A program made the translations under genes and the position numbers. The notes beneath the pieces are model-generated. The model was not told where the DNA came from, made no database searches, and saw only the letters and a program-made list of their open reading frames with translations. This document shows positions 7,164-12,276 of a DNA stretch of 12,276 nucleotides, piece by piece; position 1 is the stretch's first letter, and each line of letters opens with the position of its first letter. Origin of the DNA: Blastocladiella britannica. Lineage: Eukaryota > Blastocladiomycota > Blastocladiomycetes > Blastocladiales > Blastocladiaceae. The stretch is from contig MU625079.1 of NCBI GenBank assembly GCA_025349905.2, positions 1 through 12,276 on the forward strand, given 5' to 3'.

Positions 7164-10100
7164 TCACTGCCGCGGCGGAAGCGACAGCATAACCGGCACT
7201 ACTGCCGCAGCCGCTGCACCGGCCGACGTGGGTGGCGGGAATGGCGGAGGGAATGGCGACGGGAACGGTTGCGGCGGGTGATGCGGATGCGCATCCGTCA
7301 TGACCACGTCGTTCTCACCTGCCGCCGCCGATGCCGCCGCCGCCGATGCCGCTGCTGCTGCCGGCGCCGTCGGCAATGCCGAAGACGATGACCGGAACGT
7401 GAGCTTGATCTTGAGCGGCGGCACCAACCCACCAGGCGGAATCACCGTCGGCGCCGTGCGCGGGTTGTGCGGGAGCAGGATCGTGTGCTCTTGCGCCAGA
7501 TTCGTCCACGCGGGCGCTTCTCCCTTCACGATTGCGACCGGCATTTGTGGCGGCGGCGGTGGGGGCAGCGATCCGGCCAGCGCGGTGCTAACCTCGGCCA
7601 AGACCGCGAGCGCGTCCAATGGCGCGGCTGGTGCCGCCGCTGTACCAGCTCCGTTACTTGTCGTCACTGGTTCCGCCTTGACTTGCGGCTGCTGCGTCAA
7701 CGTCGGTAGTGGGATCGGCCCGGACGCGTCCACGACCTGTAGCCCTGTGAACGCACGGAACGGCCGCCGCGACGCCGCCGACACGCGCGGGACAGCACCA
7801 GCCAAAGACTTTGAGGTGGTGGAGGTCGCGGACAACGCCACCGCGGGCGCGTCCAAATCCCAGTTCCAATCCACCGGCGGGCCGTTGTACATGATCGGGG
7901 GAGCCGCCGCCGCCACTGCCGACGGCACCATTGAAACGATCGAAGCCGCCGTGACAGTAGCCGTGATCGGCGGTGCGGGCGCGGGCTTGACCGATGCCAG
8001 GTACGCGGTCGGGGTTCCGTTGGGCGTGATCCACTCCACTTCGGGCTCAATGTACCCGCGCGGCATCACCAGCCACGGGTCGGCCGTGAGCGATTCGGCG
8101 GGGTGGGTGACCAGCGAGCACAGCCACTCGAGCCGCTTGCTGATGGGGTTCTCGCGCGGCCATACCAGCCCGCATACCAGCTGGAACCCGGGACCCAGCG
8201 CCAGCGCCACGTCCTCGTGCTCGCCGCCAGCGCCGCCGCCGCCGGTGACCACCATTGCGTCCGGGTCGGCAGGCTCGCCGCCATGAGATGCTGATGCTGG
8301 GGATACTGGGGACGTTGGTGCGGGATAAGGCGCAGGGAATGGTGCCGGTGCAGATGCGGCACTGTGAGTCGCCACAGGACCACCACCGGCCGCTCGGCGC
8401 TGGTGCTCGAGCGCAATCGCATGGAACGGCAACTCCGGGTCCATGACAATAGCCTCGTGCCGGCCGATCCCGTGGCGCGAAATGCCCGTCAACAGCGCCA
8501 AGTCGTGGTCGCCCGGAATCCACCATTCGGGGAGCGTCGTGGACCGTCGAGAGCGGGTCAGGTGTTCCCGCAAGTTGGGCAGCGGCAGGACTTTACCGCG
8601 GATCACGTCAAACAGCTCCAGGCGCCGCAGCAGCTTGCGAGCACGGTCCACCGTCACTTCCTCGTCGCCCTCCAGGTGCAACGTGGGCATACGCACTTGC
8701 ACGCCGCGCGTGCGCGCCGTCTCCCACTCGGCCACGGGCCTGGAGACTGCAATCACGTGCGTCAGGAAATCGGTCAGCACTTGGTCGGGCTTGTTCATGA
8801 GACTGGCTGCGACGCGAATGTGTTGCCAGTCAAACACTGCCAAACCAAGACAGGTGAGTATTTTTTCATGGCAATAAAGAAATCAATAAAATAAATACCT
8901 TCAACAGGGCTGTCGTCCGACACCTGATGGAACCGAGTCCCATGCATGGTGAGTGCGCGGTAGAAATCATGGCGTTCGCGCTTATTCCAGCGCTGCGCGC
9001 GCGCCAGCTCGGCCGCAGCGTAGGCAGCGGCGGCTTCCGCGCGCGCAATCGACAGGGCGGCCTCCCGCTGTTGCTGCTGGTGATGCAGCGCCACGGCCGC
9101 GGCGGTCTGGGCAGGAGTGTGTCCGAGCTTGGCGACCCGCACGCGCTCGCGCTGCAGCGCGCCAATCACTTTGCGCAGCCGCGCACCCAGATCTGACTTG
9201 GTGGGCCACAAGTACTGCGTCTGGTCCTCCACCGCATTAAGCGCGGCCTCTTCCTCGGCGGTCATGGCCGGCGTCTCGTCGTCGTCTTCGCCGTCGTCGG
9301 CCGCGGCCGTGGCTCTGTTTGCGGGTGTGGGCCCGCTGCCGTTCGCTGGCGGCGCTGCTGGCGCAGCCGACGCCGTATCCGACTCTGCTCCTGCCGCCGC
9401 CGCTGTCCCTGCTGCAGATGCCGGAGACCCGGAAACGTCCATGGGGTCGCCCGAGAGCGTGAACCCGCGCCGGCCCTGCACTTTGCGCTGCAGCTCCTGG
9501 AACGTGGTGGGGTCGTACCGGCGCCCGGCAAAGCACAGCGTCGGGTCGCGGCGGAGCGGCGCGAATATATGGTACCCGTGCTTGACGACGCCAATCAGCA
9601 TGTCACGGTCCTCGTCGGGGCCCCACCAGTCGGCGGGCGGGCGTCCAATCGGCGGAACCACGATCGCGCGCCGTGCGACATCGTAGTTGTTGGGCACCAG
9701 ATCGTGCACCTGCTTGAGCAGCTGGAACCGCGACACCATGAACCGCACCTTGTTTCCAATCACCTCGCGCTGCTCGGGGGTCGCGTCAGCCAAGAACGAG
9801 CGGCACTCGGCCGCCTGCCGTGGCGTCGCGCCCGGGTAGGGCAGCGGGTGGCCGTGCGGCATCAAGTACGGCTGCAGGAGCCGCTGTAAGATGAACTGAA
9901 GGTCCATGACCGCCTGGGCGTCGGCGCGCGGGTCGAGCCGCTGCACGAAAAACACCAGCAGGTCGCGCACGGCCGCGCGCAGGTCGTTGAGCGACCGCCG
10001 GGAGCTCATTGACATTTGCACACGGTCCCAGCTCCAGACGCCCCACACCATCAGCTTGCGCTCAAAGTACAGCCGCTCAGTGTTGGACCACCGCACCGCC

Positions 10101-12263
10101 GACTCGGCGCCGTTGGGATCAATTTCTTCGCCGCCCTCCGAGTACCCGCTGCCGCCGCCATCGTCATCGTGCGGGTGGTACGGCGGAAGATCGCCGCCCT
10201 GGTACACTATCATCCCGTTGACCATAGTGACGCCGCGGCGGCGCGGGGTTGCGCCACCAGATCCGGCGAGGCCGCCGCCCAGACCGGATGCCAAGCCGCC
10301 AGGAGTACCGCCGCCGCTGCCATTGGCGCCTGCAGCACTACTACTGCCAGGGAAGCCACCCGGACGGCGCCGGCCACCCGCGTTGTCGTCAGCGGCCGAC
10401 TGCTGGATCTGGCGCTGAGCGGCCACGGCCTGTGCGCGGCGCTGGCGCGGCTCGTCAAACAGTAGCGACCCGTCCGACTCGACCTCGTTGGGTACCTGGA
10501 ACTGGGCCTTTTCTGCGACCTTGTCCCAAAAGTTGGGGTCGTCCATGGACAAGTCCGACCCGTTGCTCATGGACACGAACGATGCCTTGGAGAAGATGGA
10601 CCCGGCATTGGCCGAGTTGTCGTGCTTGATGACGGTGGCGCGGCGCTCGAGGATCTGGTCAATCGACTCGTCGCAGAACGCGTTGCTCTCGGCATCGTCC
10701 ATCATGGCGCCGTACGCGCCCTTCTTGAGCAGCTCCTCGACCTCGGTTTTGGACAGCTTGTCGGGCCCGGCGGTATCGAAGCCCATCGACTCTTGCGCGC
10801 CAATCTTTTGTAACACTGCGCGGTCCAGGCCCAGCTTCATGCCCGCCCGATCAAACATCTCTTTTTCGTACGTGTTGCGGGTGATCAGGCGGTAAATCTG
10901 CACCGGCTTGGTCTGCCCGATCCGGTGGCACCGCGCTTGCGCCTGCAAGTCGTTCTGCGGGTTCCAGTCCGAGTCGTAGATGATGGCGGTGTCGGCAGCC
11001 GTCAAGTTGATGCCCACGCCACCAGCGCGCGTGCACAGCAAGAACACAAACGATTCTGACTCGGGGACCGAGAACCGGTCGATCGCGGCCTGGCGCTCGG
11101 GCCCGCGGATGTTGCCGTCGATGCGCTCGTACAGGTAGTTCTGGCCGCGCAAGTAGTCGCCCAAGATATCGAGGCACCGGGTCATTTGTGAAAAGATGAG
11201 CACCTTGTGCCCACCGGCCTTGAGCTTGCGCAGCAGCTTGTCCAAGAGCACGAGTTTCCCCGACGCCTGGATCAGCGCCTGGTACACTTCCTCGTGGGTC
11301 TGCGCGCCGGCCTCGGACAGCACCAGGTCCTCGGCGCCCTGCAGCAGGTACGGGTGAATGCAGCACTTGCGCAGCTCCATCACCACGTTAATGAGCGAGG
11401 GGAGCGCATCGCGGCCCTTGGCGCCCTTCTTGAGCATCGTGAAGTTGCGCTCCAGGATCGCCCGGTACCACTTCTTCTGGATGTTGGTCAGCTCCACCTC
11501 AATCACCGTCTCTTCCTTCATCGGGATCGATGTCTCGACGTCCTCCTTGAGACGGCGCAGCATCAGCGGCTTGAGCAGCAGCTGGAGCCGTTCCACGTCC
11601 GCCGACGACTGCAGCGACCCATACTCGGCCATGAACCCGCTCTCGCTCGCGAACCGGTTGGGCTCCAGGAAATTGAGCAGCGCCCACAGCTCCTCGATGT
11701 TGTTTTGCAACGGGGTGCCAGTCAGGAGTACGCCTATATACATTTCATAGGTTAGGAATTTCTAGATGGCTCTTTAAAAAAAAATATAAAGGGAGCGCAC
11801 GATGATCCATGTAAAAGTTCTTGAGCACTTCGGTGGCCTTGGACGACTTGTTTTTCAACTTGTGCGCCTCGTCCAAGATGGCCGCGCGCCAAGGAATGGG
11901 CCGCAGCTGCGCCGATCCCGACAAAATCATCTCGTAGGTGGTAATGAGCACGTCAAACTTGAACACACCCGGAATCGGCTTTCCGTTGCGGTCCTTCCAG
12001 TAAAACTCGGTGTCGACAATCAGGTTGCGCGCGGTGCCGTTGCCGTGGTACACAATCACGTTGAGGTCGGTCCAGTTACGGAACTCGCGCTGTAATGATA
12101 CAGAGTGAGTGCACTTTGTTTGCAAATAAAAGATAATGAATGTACACACCTCCCAGTGGGGAATGGTCGAGAGCGGGGCAATGACGAGGAACGGGCCGCG
12201 CGTGCTGAAGCGCACATAGAGCTCGTTCAGAAAAGTGACGGATTGAACGGTTTTTCCAAGGCC
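7164..12263 (-). CDS. CHD7: CHD-family SNF2 chromatin remodeller, CHD6-9/Kismet subfamily (partial, N-terminus off window)
   Basis: Visible exons are 12263-12150, 12089-11801, 11733-8899 and 8836-7164. Introns are 60, 67 and 62 nt (phases 0, 1, 1), and the visible part is 1636 residues. It begins at the Walker A half-motif GLGKT; DEM should lie in the preceding exon. ATPase motifs follow: LVIAPLSTIPHWE, FKFDVLITTYEMI, DEAH (111-114) and LLTGTPLQNN rebuilt across a splice. Helicase C spans about 292-430, with FSQM, CTRAGGVGINLTAADT and RCHRIGQTKPVQIYRLITRN. Subfamily III marks are LSKTEVEELLKKGAYGAMMD, FCDESIDQIL, SIFSKASFV and DDPNFWDKVAEKA. A C-terminal SANT/SLIDE-like region follows: RWSNTERLYF (682), WWGPDEDRDMLIGVVKHGY (837), RWNKRERHDFYRALTMHG (1049) and LPEWWIPGDHDLALLTG (1181). 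CHD6-9 enzymes slide nucleosomes in the nucleus. No BRK domain is seen; the tail is Ala/Pro-rich. Chromodomains are expected upstream but are not visible. Confidence 0.93.
7321..7368 (-). repeat. GCCGCCGAT/GCC triplet-rich repeat coding for polyalanine
   Basis: Two GCCGCCGCCGAT-type units followed by GCTGCTGCT triplets (plus strand) encode an Ala-rich stretch with spaced Ser (AAAAASAAAASAAAG) close to the C-terminus of the CHD protein. It is low-complexity, in frame, and probably variable between strains. Confidence 0.7.
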
Positions 12264-12276
12264 CTGTTTGAATTTT
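12264..12276 (-). other. Partial intron of the CHD gene (3' splice site at the window edge)
   Basis: Reading the minus strand, AATTCAAACAG directly precedes GGC CTT GGA AAA ACC. Coding sequence from here leftwards starts exactly at the second half of the DEMGLGKT Walker A box, so a phase-0 intron splits that motif. Only the last 13 nt of the intron are in the window. Confidence 0.8.

Noticed and set aside
7284..7297. Perfect 14-bp palindrome CGGATGCGCATCCG
   Set aside because: It lies inside the CHD coding sequence and is explained by the codons for Asp-Ala-His-Pro. GC-rich coding DNA produces such palindromes by chance.
7300..8286. 328-residue plus-strand ORF antisense to the CHD tail
   Set aside because: Ala/Gly/Ser-rich mirror of the Ala/Pro-rich CHD C-terminus, with no motif. 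The opposite strand carries the conserved CHD-type LPEWW...HG and WP motifs in a continuous frame.
1..12276. Mobile elements, CRISPR, tRNA/rRNA, toxin or viral genes
   Set aside because: I looked for terminal repeats, transposase or reverse-transcriptase motifs, regularly spaced repeats and clover-leaf signatures and found none. All long supported frames belong to ordinary eukaryotic genes.

Overview
The window looks like compact, GC-rich nuclear DNA from a eukaryote, most likely an early-diverging, zoospore-forming fungus (Blastocladiomycota or Chytridiomycota). This placement is an inference. It rests on very short introns (13 complete ones, 58-78 nt, all GT...AG), intergenic gaps of 126-263 bp, a fungal-style CDC50 N-terminus, an Rch1/SLC10A7-type transporter, a leucine-rich-repeat protein resembling the flagellar protein LRRC46, and a CHD6-9-type chromatin remodeller of a kind I do not know from yeasts and moulds. 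There are no bacterial operons, CRISPR arrays, insertion sequences or recognisable tRNA/rRNA genes.

Layout. 127-699 (-): a small two-exon gene for a basic protein with a mitochondrial-type N-terminus, family unknown. 700-946: divergent promoter, possibly with a 5'UTR intron of the next gene. 947-2326 (+): five-exon CDC50/LEM3, the beta subunit of P4-ATPase flippases. 2568-4690 (+): three-exon SLC10A7/Rch1-like membrane protein with long disordered tails at both ends. 4691-4953: convergent 3' ends. 7037-4954 (-): four-exon LRR protein resembling LRRC46, with a 330-residue low-complexity N-terminus. 12263-7164 (-): four visible exons of a CHD-family SNF2 ATPase whose N-terminus (chromodomains and the start of the ATPase) lies beyond the right edge.

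The five genes do not form an evident pathway. Flippase beta subunit (membrane lipid asymmetry), Rch1-like protein (calcium homeostasis), LRRC46-like protein (flagellum), CHD protein (nucleus) and the mitochondrial candidate are ordinary nuclear neighbours. All exon models were built by hand; every junction keeps the reading frame, and most restore family-specific motifs across the splice. I found no convincing new multi-gene system. The most useful points are the CHD6-9-like remodeller with its duplicated C-terminal module, the flagellar-type LRR gene with an unusual extension, a probable 5'UTR intron in CDC50, and short sequence elements shared between promoters.
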